Origin: Hydractinia symbiolongicarpus
Taxonomy: Eukaryota; Cnidaria; Hydrozoa; Anthoathecata; Hydractiniidae
DNA: 64,000 bases
Direction of reading: 5' to 3'
Assembly (NCBI RefSeq): GCF_029227915.1
Contig: NC_079884.1
Location: 23,498,001-23,562,000, forward strand
Within the stretch, counting starts at the first letter, position 1, and every line of letters starts with the position of its first letter. Below the pieces are notes generated by a model. That model saw only the letters and a program-made list of their open reading frames with translations, made no database searches and had not been told where the DNA came from. The translations under genes and the position numbers were made by a program. Shown piece after piece: positions 25,061-36,134 of the stretch.

Positions 25061-25804
25061 TAATCAGATTTTGATATTTTTTCTTGATATTTCACATATA
25101 TACTGACTTTTCAGATTAAAGCTGGGAACATTGTTATTGCTCTAAGAAAGGCTAAAGATTCTGAGACTTGGGGTAATGTAACAGAGGCTGAGCGAAAGGA
25201 AAAAGAAGCAAAGTAAGTACATTCGTACTTAAGTTCACTCGATTTAAATTCTCCTGTAAGTAAACAAGTAAAAAGAAAATTTAGATTTTTAGACAAAAGT
25301 AGATGCCGCTTAAAACCCGTCTTGGTAATTAATTTTGTTTCACCAGGTTATTTTCGTAGGTGTTAAGGTTCCGCATTTGCCCGTAATTTTTGTATTCAAT
25401 TTCGCACATTAGCGACGTTTTTAAGCGCGAAAAGGTACATGAAAAATTTAGCTGGCTGCAAAGTGAATACGCGCTTATTTATGTGTATGCACTTCATGAG
25501 CTTATGACTAGTCTTATATAGGAATCCTTATGATTAATTTTATTTTAATTTATCGCCAGATTAAGGCAATATGATATTCGGCATACCTATTTTATTTTCA
25601 TGTAAATTCTCTTTTCTTAGGGATGCCAAATACAGCGACAACAAAGACAATAGCGATAGCGATCCTTCATCTGGCATAATGAATTTAATGAAGAAAATGT
25701 ACGATGAGGGTGACGACGATATGAAACGAATGATAAAAAAGACATGGTATGAAACACAACAAAAACAAACCTCCGGGGAGATGCCTAGCATGCCGTCGTT
25801 ATAA
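23586..25804 (+). CDS. CACYBP: Calcyclin-binding protein / Siah-1-interacting protein orthologue (exons 2-5)
   Basis: Four exons join in phase: 23586-23802, 24107-24303, 25115-25212 and 25621-25804, all with GT/AG borders and a TAA stop. The N-terminal helical hairpin (LQSDLKELESILT, LRGKIELLEQEEEK) is the dimerisation/Siah-binding part. TLYTAKISTYGWDESSKFVK opens the CS domain, which continues to the exon 4 strand NIVIALRKAKDSETW. The SGS region ends with SGIMNLMKKMYDEGDDDMKR, a near-diagnostic CacyBP motif. In animals the protein links Siah1 to Skp1 in beta-catenin degradation and binds S100 proteins. The first coding exon (a few residues including Met, ending in phase 0) was not identified. 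Length and architecture otherwise match the family. Confidence 0.9.
25030..25059. repeat. Poly(T) tract of 30 bases in CacyBP intron
   Basis: Uninterrupted T run about 55 bases before the acceptor at 25114. It may be the poly(A) tail of an antisense retroposon or simple slippage; no retroposon body was recognised beside it. Confidence 0.9.
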
Positions 25805-28800
25805 TATAACACTTGGTATTGAAAATAACAAAACCACGCAACCTTATCCAAGCTGAACCAATTTTATCATGAGTAAACTGCTGTAAAATTTTTGAAATAC
25901 ATTTTGTTTATAAATGTGCTTTTTTTTTGTCTGTTTTTAAAACAGCCGATTCTGCCAACTGTAAGGGTTTCTTTGGGGAACCACTTACATAATTTTACTT
26001 TATTGGCCTGTCTCTTGAGATATTCAAAAAAGAAAATTTGCCAAGAAAAAAAGAGAATAATTTTTTTAAAAAAAATTCGCGGCGAATAATACTCCAGGAA
26101 ATTTCTAGAAAAGGAATATACCCCTGGAAATAAAATTAATCATTAGTGATTATGTATGTTTCCAACATATAAAAAAACACTTTTTTGTAATAGCAAATTT
26201 TTTCAGTATTATGTTACGAAGTGGACAAATTAACAAAATCGAGTTCACGAACCCGGTTTTTTATTTATGTTCATGATTTTGGAAAATCCTTGCGCACTAT
26301 GCAACATTACTTCATTCTCAGAATTCTTTTATATTCCTTCCTCGCGATAGTTCATGTATTACAAGTTACATTATTTTTTAATTCCCGAAAGCAAAGTTAA
26401 TAAAAACCTTTAAATTTATTTTTTCTTGTTAAAATTCCATCCTTGTCCCCAGGGTTTGTTGCCTACGTCAGAGCCGCTAGCGCTTACTTGACGGCCAGTC
26501 TCGATGTCAAAAGGCAAAAGCTCCTGAAGACGAAATTGAAATCCCCGTTTTGTCACACTTGTTTCCTCGTAGAAAGGAAAAAGAATTCCTTTGTGAAAAT
26601 GAATAGTCAATCTATTTTAGAATTTTTTTTCTGTGTAGTAGTTTCACGAATTAATTTTTCCGGAAGTTTTTGCGCAGACAAATTTTCACGAATATCCTTC
26701 TAAAATCCGTAAAAATCCTTTAATAACAGCATAATTTGAACAAAACTTCTACCTTTAAATCTTGAGATAATAATACACAAAGACAATATATACTTTTTTT
26801 ACATAAACAAATTTGTTTGGCAACAAAGAAGAACATAATAATAACAGCTTCAGGCTCGAATTTTTGTTTGGAAGGGCTACGAAACGATTCAATAAGCTCA
26901 ATTCTTCGCAATTTTTGAAGAATGGCGTGTAATAAACGGACCACTCAAAGAGCCAAGATGCAAGAAGTTGTACACACTTTAGAACCACATAAACGTCTAG
27001 AAAACCTGTTTATAAATAATTAATTTTCTATGGTAAATAAAACTTTTTATTGCTAAATAAAGAATTTTTTTTCCTTCAGCATTCTTTAAAATTTATTTAA
27101 TATTAGTAAATCGAAAGTTTGTTTTGCCGAGGGAACAGCGACAACAAGAAAGCTGTATTTTGTTAAATAATACTATGTTACTAGCTTTAAGAAGGTAATT
27201 AACACCCCTAAGAAGATTTTAAATCTCTGCGGGACGATCGTCATAAATACTCGAAGTGGATTGGTCGCGATTTTCGTCATGACAAAAGTTGAATTGGTTT
27301 CTACTTTTCGTCGTCACGAATATCGTCCAGTGGAGATTCGGCTTAAGTCACTGAAGTCGAAAACCAACAGCCGTACGTACCCTCTTAAAGAATGACAAGA
27401 ACAACCCGGGTCTAAATTTTGGCGTGAAACAAGAACAATCCAGAATGTAAATTCTCTTTCAGTACCCTCTCAAGCTAACAATTACTTGTTTCTGTTTTAT
27501 TTTATTTTTGGCCCAGCTGTCCATGGACACAATTACAGAGCAAAAACTAGATTCCAAAGGAAAATCAGGAACAAAATCCATAAAGAACACAAAAAAGCTA
27601 CATTTCTAATCTTGCTAAAGAGCAAAATAAGAACATCAGGCTAAAAAAAAGCTAAAAAAGTGAGAAAATCCAACCCTAAGTCAGATTTTACTGTGAAAAA
27701 AACGTAAACTTTAATAACCAGTGGGAGATTCTGAATCATTTTTTTATGATTTACAGAAACAACTCTGCAATTGTTTTACAGAAAAAACATGCAGTTTAAA
27801 AAACAAACTCACTTCTATCATTCTGTTGCCATTAAAACAAATTGTTTCAAAGAATGACCAGTTGCTAAATTTTCCTTCTAGTGAAAGTAAAAATCGCTGT
27901 GAAAATGTGCATTTTTCTCAGAATGTCAAATTAGGTTGCGTATTTCGAAAGTAATTTACTGTTGACGTAGAGAAAGCGAACTTTCAGTTTACTGTAAAAG
28001 TTTTGAAAGCAATGAGAGAGTTTTACTTGAAAAGGTCAAAACTAAGTTAGTACTAAGAGCTAAGAAAAGAATTAAATTAAAAACAGACGTACTATGGAAG
28101 TAAAATTTGTGTACGCGATCCTTTTTTAACAAAGTAACATTTTCGCCCCTCTCGATAAACCTCTCCTCTCGATAAGCCATCCTTCTCTTTCAATAAACCG
28201 CTCCTTTCTATAAACTGCTTCTTTTGATTTAACGCCCCTCTCAATACACCACCCCTCTCGATTAAGCGCCCTCTCTGTTATAAGGTACTACGTTGAAATA
28301 AGCCTCCCGGATACTTAATCGAGCGTTTGTGGTACTTGAAATCTTGTTTTGTTTGCAGCTTATTAACCAGCGTCACCTTAAGCGCTATTGGAATGTTAGA
28401 GCTGCTTGATTCTTAAAAAAAAAAAAAAAAAAAACATTTATATTTATTATGAGAACGAAAAAAATATGAACGATGTGACTGAAAAAGAGTTTATTTGAGT
28501 TTATTTCCTTGTAAGAAGTAATCAATTCTGTCAACTACGCAAGAAAATAAAAAAAAAGTAGACGTGATTAGGTTTTTTCCAAAGTCACGTTTAGCTAGTT
28601 CTAAAAGTTTCTTAATTTTAGTCTAAATTTAAAATGTCTTTAGTTTTAAAAGTTTCTTATTTGATTTCTTGTTGTTGTTTTTTTCTGTTTAAATTATATA
28701 TCCAATGGATTTATAGTTATAAATATCTCTTAGCAGAACTTTTTCTCCGCGATTTTTAAATGCGTTTGTTGAAACAAATTTGTCTCTGCAATATATTAGC

Positions 28801-30453
28801 TTCATTTAAATAGAAGTTTTCTTTTTAAAACAACTTCCTCAAATAAGAAGTCAAATATGGAAAAAAGTTTCTTATTTAAAAAATATTCATATAATGGAGT
28901 TGCAGAAGTTTCTTAATTTTTTAAGATTCTACATACATCTTTAACCGGTTTCTTATAAAAAAAAACGTTTAATTACGACAGTAAAGTCATTTTTTTGCAG
29001 ACTCTGTAGACTTGGAGTTTGGAAAATATCTAAAAAAGAGCCCGTCTTTTTATCAATTTGATATGTGTGATCTTTTTTACCCAGATTTTTACAAGATTTA
29101 TTAAGACTTAAAACTTAAATCTATATTTACATTGAATTTTTATTTGTTTGTGTACACATAGAGAGATATTATGAATTCTTTTAATTTTTTTTAATAACAT
29201 CTCTATGGTGTTCATCATCTTCCCGCCTTAATATCCAACACTAGATAAACAGACTTTAACAGTCGTTTAAAACGTTAATTCAACTGAAGGTATCCAATAT
29301 AAACATTATCGAAATTCCTGAACAGACACAAGACAATATTTACCAATTTTAAGATCCTATTAAAGCAACATCTTCTTTCTTTTTCCCTGAACCTCCTGAT
29401 TTAACAAAACGTTTGCGAAGCTCTCCTGACTCAATTGCTAAATTTAGATCAATATAGCATTTTTAAATTTATCAACCGCGCGACGTTAATAATGATATCA
29501 CATTTTTTACTGCTATAAACTATATCACTACTTATCGACCGAAACTGTATGATTGCATCTCTTGTTAAGTAAACAAACAGAGATACGTTTCCGCATGTTC
29601 TACTCTAATCCTAGATCATCCTTCTGCTTGCACAATTCGACTATATCTATTTGTCCGTTACCTCGAAAATAGACTTTGAAGTGTGATGCAGGTTTTTTTC
29701 GTCGAAGCAGGTTGACGTTTATATCATGATCATGGATTGTCAGATTCATTTTACACAAAATACGTACCATTCAGTAAATTCAGCTTATTTAGGATTCATT
29801 TTATTTCCTATCAGAGTTTGTGTTTTTAGTATAGTATTTACTAAAGTAGTTTAAAGCAAGTAAATAATCTAGGTCTAATCATGGGATAAAGATGTTTGTT
29901 AACATTGGGTGAAAATAAACAACAGATTAAATTTTGACATTTCTCATGTGTGTCAAAATTATATTGTTGTTGTGGAAAAGGTTTTGCAGCTTCTGCATTA
30001 CTGGTAAATGATAATTCCTTTATACAGCTTTGTGAGGCAGCTAATTTTTGGGTTATATAAAAGTACGTGAGCAATTTCACTGTCCAATTCTCAACAATTT
30101 TATTGCACACTTGCAACCATATCTCTATGTTGCCACATAACTACAATGCTGCAAAATACGTTTACTTTAAGGGAAGAAGCCTTTGCGGTATGAAAATAAC
30201 TGCAAAATTTTGTGAATAAAATTTTGCGGATTCGAGAGTATTGTATACCTAGAATGACTTTTTGCAGTAAAAATAGAAATTTGAAACGAAATTATTAAAC
30301 TACATTTTGGCTAAGTGTTTACGCTGTGTTTGATTATTTTCGCGTAAATAAATTTTCGCATTTTTTTTATGATTTGGAAAATTGCGGGAATAAGCTTTTG
30401 CGGTTGATACAGGCGTGTTTTGCGGAAAAAATTTTTGCTGAAAAGAAGTTAAT
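25805..30453. other. Intergenic DNA with no supported gene
   Basis: Only short chance ORFs. It includes a poly(A) tract of about 20 bases at 28416 and the CCCCTCTCGATAA-like repeat array noted separately at about 28145-28275. Confidence 0.45.
28145..28275. repeat. Degenerate array of CCCCTCTCGATAAAC-like units
   Basis: Six to eight short imperfect units (CTCTCGATAAACC, CTCTCGATAAGCC, TTTCAATAAACCGC, CTCTCAATACACC, CTCTCGATTAAGC) follow one another. Such arrays are typical of subterminal regions of Tigger/pogo-like and related non-autonomous DNA elements. No matching opposite end was found. Confidence 0.55.
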
Positions 30454-30755
30454 ATTAATATTCCTATTATTTACCCAGGATAGCCTCTTCAGTTTCTATA
30501 GGAACTGTTATCAAAGAGGGTCCTGCGAAGGGGGTCCTAGTACATTTAAAGCTCCCATTGGAGCTATGGAAGGCGTGCAAGCACAACAGCCGCTCAACTA
30601 GACAACCGCCTAAGATATCAGTCCTATTCTCATACTGAACATGAAGCAGAAAGGATCGATTCACACTTTTATGTCTCTGTCAAGTCTTGGTCGGGGTTTG
30701 AACCCAAGACCTTCTGCACTACAGGCAAACACTCTACCACAAGGCCGCCAGTTTC
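30454..30755 (-). mobile_element. tRNA-derived SINE, copy 2
   Basis: Inverse-oriented copy of the SINE at 9291-9610. On the minus strand the head holds the A-box-like GGCCTTGTGGTAGAG and the B box GGGTTCAAACCCC. The same body and the same closing GGCTATCCTGGGTAAATAAT follow. Similarity runs the full length with scattered substitutions, so both copies derive from one family. Confidence 0.85.
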
Positions 30756-31129
30756 TCCTCTTGAAGTAGTTTAAATATATTTTTTTAAACCAAAGGTTTC
30801 CATTTTGGTTAAACTTAACTCTAAATATTTTGAGATTTTTTGAGACCTATAGATCTTGGGTTCTGCGTCTTCCATAACTTCTGATAGGTTATGCTAAATG
30901 AAATCGAACACAGTTGTAATATGTCATAAAGAAAGAAAAGGTAGCAATAATTCCTTGCTTATGTAAGCACTTTTTCTTTTACGTCATCAGAAATTTGTCC
31001 AAAATACTGCCTGTTTTAAATAGCAATAAGTTTAGTTCTAAAAGGAATTTTAACGTTCTGTTTGATGTGTCTGATAGCCCAGTAAAAGTTATTTTATATT
31101 ATATATTTTCTGGTTTTTACATACTTAAT

Positions 31130-31410
31130 GTGATAAATTGGCTAACAATAACCGGAGATCCGATTTTTCCCGATTTTCGGGTAAAATCTAAACAAAATCA
31201 GGAGATCGGGCTAATCACGTGCCAAAAAATTTTTAGAATGATTTTCCTTGATGAAATAAAGCTATATTTTAAGTTTCAAGTTCCAAGCATAAAAATCTTA
31301 GGGGCAAAAGTCAATATCTACAGCTTGGAAGATAGGGGACCTAAAAAATTTTGCAGGCAGATAGATATTTACGAAAACTTAGAAAAAATTATAGCTTTTA
31401 TTAAAAAAAA
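31130..31410. repeat. Interspersed repeat, copy A (shared with about 54085-54440)
   Basis: Phrases recur in the same order in both places: CCGATTTTTCCCGATTTTCGGGTAAAATC, AATCACGTG-CAAA, GAATGATTTTCCTTGATGAA, AAGTTTCAAGTTCCAAG, GACCTAAAAA-TTTTGCA. A 139-codon ORF crosses this copy, but because the sequence is a non-coding repeat elsewhere the ORF is not called as a gene. The family is not recognised. Confidence 0.7.
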
Positions 31411-31793
31411 CTGATAGACTTCTTACACAAGTAACTGGCTTTATAAGATTCTAAATTCCTAATTTTTATATATACTTTGATGTATTTCTTGTGCAAATAC
31501 AACTTAACAATATCTATAGAAACACAAAATAGGTCTCTTCTCTAATGTTAATATTAGCCGTAATTATGTCTTTCTGTCCTCGTGATACGAAAACATGAGG
31601 ACAGGCAAACGCGTGGATATCCACGAGCTACCAACTAGTTTGTTATATTGTTATTCGTATGACAAAATTGCTTGGATACCATGTAATACATGTGAACTGA
31701 AATCGATAATCTAGACATATCAATCTAAATAAAATAAAAAATGAGGTGATGAATAGTAAAGCCTCCAAGAAGTTTTAAAAGACGGTGTTTAAA

Positions 31794-32300
31794 TCAATCC
31801 ATCGGTGAAAATAAATTCTGAAGGGGTGCCCAATTCAACCATTTCAGAAATTCCTGGAATGAAATTCTATTGTTTTTATCTTGGTCTAAATCTTCCATGG
31901 CAATATCAATATTTTCCAGTTTACCACCAGAGTCAACAAGTAGTTGCTTCAACTCGCTCCTATCTAGAGAGTAATTTCCATCCACATCATATGTTTGGAA
32001 CATTTCAATAGCATGTTGTAAATAATGATAACGCGTTTCGTTTTTGATATTTTGCAGTTGTTCTTTACTTCGAATCCATTCGCGAAATTCTTCATACGAC
32101 ACTACACTGTCACCATCTTTATCCAAAATATATTGGTAAACTTCCGTTTGTGCTGGTGACAAACCTAAGTCGTACTTAAATAAACGAGACAGTTCTTGTT
32201 TATCCAATTTCCCGTCTCCGTTTGTATCGTACTTCGAAAAAAGGCTTTTTAAAGCAATTTCTGGAGCGCTTGCGTCTAAAATAACGTGATCATCGACCAT
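31794..32300 (-). CDS. Four-EF-hand calcium-binding protein
   Basis: A complete intronless 168-residue protein, start at 32300. Four 12-residue EF loops are visible: residues 25-36 (DTNGDGKLDKQE), 60-71 (DKDGDSVVSYEE), 105-116 (DVDGNYSLDRSE) and 139-150 (DQDKNNRISFQE). All keep acidic or amide ligands at positions 1, 3 and 5 and Glu at 12. Loops 2-4 lack the usual Gly at position 6. No signal peptide or membrane segment is seen, so a cytosolic calcium sensor or buffer is likely, similar in layout to calmodulin-like and sarcoplasmic calcium-binding proteins. The specific orthologue is not clear. Lack of introns may point to an old retrocopy or simply a single-exon gene. Confidence 0.85.
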   Translation of the reverse strand: MVDDHVILDASAPEIALKSLFSKYDTNGDGKLDKQELSRLFKYDLGLSPAQTEVYQYILDKDGDSVVSYEEFREWIRSKEQLQNIKNETRYHYLQHAIEMFQTYDVDGNYSLDRSELKQLLVDSGGKLENIDIAMEDLDQDKNNRISFQEFLKWLNWAPLQNLFSPMD

Positions 32301-32908
32301 CTTTACCCGAGAAAAAAACCCTCTTAATTCAGCTGTTGTCAGAGCTATACTTTTACTTTACTTCACGGCTACGTGATAAATGTATACTAACGTACAGTAA
32401 GCGTTAATCAAACATGAAGAACTGTTTAAGATGAAATCGTAAACATTGAAATCAGTGGTTTTATCTATGGCTTTATATAAAAAATAAATATTAGTGATTT
32501 TTCTCTCCTGTGTTAAGTTTTACCAACTTCGTTTGAAGGAAACATAAGCTGTCTAGAAAAAGTACTTATTCCTGTAGCATACACCATTGAGACTTCAAAA
32601 GTGTTCAATATAGAGATGTGTGCTATGTGGATGTTCTTGCCCAAATTGGTTTGATTTTATTCGCTCTGGTGTGTTAGGCTATATGAAATTAACTGTAAAG
32701 TGTGTTCAGAGGATGATTTTGTAGTAAAAAACCACCTAGTTTATGGCTAGCAAATATGCTATCTTTTATTCAAAAAAGTAAAACAGACCAAAGACTTCAC
32801 AGAAATTTTACGACCTTTATTTAATACATTAAGCTTGTGTACTATCTAACATTTAGAGAAACGTCTTACAAAAATTCTTTTATATGAACCATTGTTGGGC
32901 GTGTCTGC

Positions 32909-33070
32909 TATAGAGAGGTCAGCTCTAGAGAGTAGTGCAGATTGAGAGCGAGAAATTACGTCTGCTATGGAGATCTGATTGTTATAGAGAGGTGAGCTCC
33001 AGGGAGTAGTGAAAATAGAGAGCTTGAAATTACGTCTGCTATAGAGAGGCGTCTGCTATTAATTTTCTGC
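32909..33070. repeat. Tandem repeat with about 74-bp period
   Basis: The phrases TATAGAGAGGTCAGCTCTAG and TATAGAGAGGTGAGCTCCAG start at 32909 and 32983. GAAATTACGTCTGCTAT occurs at 32952 and 33025. A third partial unit follows. GCTATAGAGAGG-like units resemble subterminal repeats of Tigger-type transposons, but no terminal repeat pair was found. Confidence 0.7.
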
Positions 33071-35392
33071 CTATAGAGGTTATATTACGAGAGTTGTACC
33101 GTTTCTGAAGAAAATATGCGTTGTGAAGTGGTTTTCACTAGAAGGAAGTTCCATTTAATCTAACATAATCTACAATATCAAAATTCTAATAACAGCAGAT
33201 GTTTTTTGTGTACATAATTATTTTAAAGAGGGTTTAGTAGAAAAAGTTTTTGATTATGAATTAAAAACAGTGGTCTGATCACTAGCCTGAAATCCTTTAC
33301 GTTTTTAGTAACTAAGCCACACCTTTAGCCTTAATGTTTGACAATGTATAAGTTAGAGATATGCAATCTAGAATTTTTTTTTTAATGTTTTCGTCTTAAG
33401 GTTTTAATCGATATCTAAAGCGACTTAATTTCTTGGTCACTACCTTGGTTTCTGCATAAGGACAAATGCATGTTGTTCAATATCTCAACCTTGAACCCAG
33501 GTCTGTTTTCTCTTTGATATCGGGACGGCAAAAAAGAAAAAGATTCCGTCTCGTTATAAAATAGGAGACAAAGAGCCTAGGGAGTCGAGGTTGTTAATAT
33601 CCGACTCTCAAATTTAAATCATATAATGAAAAAACCTCTTCCAGTTTATACTTCTTGTGTATATAATTGCAGAGCTTGTGAAGTGTGACAAAACTTAAGT
33701 GGTTAAATATTAAAGAGTTAACTTCAGTGTAACGGTTCCTAAGATGATGGAAGTTGGAGCAGATCTTTGCTGTGAACCTGAAGTTAATGGTTTTTCGCAT
33801 TTCGTAATCCGTGTTGACTAATAGTCAGGAAAATATCAAGAAGAAGACAATTATTTATATATGAATATCGCCCAACAACTATGCAGTTGTTTCGTAATGT
33901 CAATATAAAAGACTGGAGGGGAGAAATTCCGAATGAAATAAGAAATGATTTTCATCATCCAAGTGCTGTGGGAAAACATATGACGAGAGTTTGTCATACC
34001 TTGGAGGGTCATACCCATGTAATGTAGATAAAAATAATAAATAATTTTATATCACAGGGTTTAATTGCTTGTGTATACAACTTTGCGTTTTGGGAAATTT
34101 AAGTGGCGAAAGCTGTGATATGAACGGTAGCCGAGACTGTTTTGTGACGAGTAGCACAAAACTCGAATATGTGCCTTAGAATTAGCATGTAAATTCAAAT
34201 CACAGATGTGATCACACTTGTGGACATTACATACAAAACAATAAAAATTTTAAAAAAGCTTTATAAATAACTAATTTCTAATTCAAGTAATTTCACATAA
34301 GTTAAAAATGCCAGAAAAAACATGTTTTAACTAGTGTTATATCCAATCAGATATCGTGTGAAATTTGCCCACGTAAATTGTCTTCAGACAAGAAAAAAGT
34401 GGGTTTTAAGTTGTTATTTTTATTTCATACAATATCAGAACAACAGAAGGACAATGTTTCTGAGAGGTACTTTAGAACGCTTACACAAATAATTAGTGCT
34501 ATTAAAACAGAGACATTAGAACAGCTGGTACTTGCTACAAAGACTACTCTTCTTTCTTAACGACAGAGTACTAAGAACCATTGCTCTTTTTTTATTTTAA
34601 TCCCTCCCTTCTTTGATATCTTCACCAAGACAACCCTCCAAAATAGAGGAATTCGGTTATATCTGCGTATGGGGTATTTGTTAGCCTATTGTTTTGTACT
34701 CTCTGATCACATACAGACTATTGAATGTTATTTCTGACTAATATTATGTTCTCGTTATGTGTACACGTAAAATAAATAAAACGAGTGCTGGCAAGAGTTT
34801 AATAAAAGAAAACATATCATGAAACGAATACTTTCGAAAGTGTATTAAGAGATAACATATTACCTAACTAGAAAATCGTGTTTTAAACAAGTTCTAGCTT
34901 GATTTATGCTTCTTTTGTTTGCTTGAAACTTTTACAAATACAAATATTTCCAGTCAACAAAAAAAAGCTTAACAGTATTTTCAATGATAATGCTTATCTC
35001 AGTGAACAATCCATCATAGCCCAGGAAGGAAAATGCGTCACTAATGAAACATTTTTTTGCCACAAAAACAAAATCGTCATAATAGTTATGGAAATGACCA
35101 CTTCCGCCTAAAACACGTTTAATTTTCCCTCGTTACAATTTTTATGACTTATTCTGATTGTTGCTAAATAAGGAAAAAGAAGTAAAACTATCGAAATAAA
35201 TTTTTTCATCATTGGTAAGGTATTTTCCCATATTTTCAAAATCCTGATATATGTATTTAAGATTTTGATGACGTCCTCAAACCGCCTGTTTCGCAACTAC
35301 CTGTTTATGCTGCAAGGAGGATGTTTTATATGTTCTTTTGATAGCTTACAAGTTAGTATTTTCTTGAAATTAATACATTAATCCGAGGTCAA
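33071..35392. other. No firm gene
   Basis: Short frames at about 33883-34029 (49 codons) and 34378-34560 (60 codons, polar and without low-complexity sequence) could be exon relics, but no family or splice structure supports them. Confidence 0.35.
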
Positions 35393-36134
35393 TCTATATA
35401 ATAATACGCCAGTTCCGTGTGTCTGTCTGTCACTTTTGCAAAGTGGATTACATTCTTCAAAATTTTCTTTAACAAATTCTATAAAACATCGCCTATAAAA
35501 TTGTTCTGTAATTTACCGATAACTTTACCGATAAAATAGTATTGACGTCAAAGGAAAGTTAATTAAGATTAGTGAAGCCATTACAATGCACTTAAAACTT
35601 TGAGGCCAAATAACTTGGAAACGAGGTGGTGACGTCAATGTTTTTTCACCGCGTGGGTAACTAGGGACCACCTAGGACCAATTTGGGTAATTTTCCCAAA
35701 CCTGGGTCCCCGAATCCATTTCGGAATAGACGGGTTAATTGCGTCATCAAAAATCTTTAAACCCTAATATCTCTGCAACCGTTTACCAAAAGTACATGAT
35801 CCTATACATTTTCTTAATCAGTGCTTCAAGATCTATACGATGGAGGCAACAGGTATACGAATTTCTTAAAAAAAAATTTGGGTTTTGACGGTTCATTGCT
35901 GACGTCAGCAAAATTTTTAAAACCTTGTATCTCCTTAGGCGTTTGTCGAAAACATATGATCCTATACATTATTTTGATCAGCGTTTTAACCTCTACACAT
36001 TACAGGCAACAAATAACTAAACTTCGCCAATATTTTTTGTACCTGCACTGCTGACGTCAGCAAAAAATCTAAAAAAACCTATTTTCCATTGTCCCTCTGC
36101 CTAAGTGGATTACTCCACGGGCCTTATCGACTAG
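35393..36134 (+). mobile_element. Helitron-like non-autonomous element, 742 bp
   Basis: Starts TCTATATAATAATACGCC after an A and ends CTAG before a T. This matches Helitron termini (5' TC, 3' CTRR, A/T target). Inside, two related units of about 160 bp repeat the phrases ATGATCCTATACATT (35791 and 35951) and TGCTGACGTCAGCAAA. No helicase or Rep coding sequence is present. The start and the CCACGGGCC phrase before the end are shared with the short copy at 5115-5244. Confidence 0.5.

Noticed and set aside
26416-26988. Several ORFs of 64-86 codons on both strands
   Set aside because: No domain, splice structure or repeat relation; consistent with chance in AT-rich DNA.
30995-31414. 139-codon plus-strand ORF
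   Set aside because: It overlaps an interspersed repeat also present, without an open frame, near 54.1-54.4 kb; no domain is seen.
32909-33070. Possible CRISPR-like array
   Set aside because: Only two to three units with no unique equal-length spacers; a tandem repeat in a eukaryotic genome.
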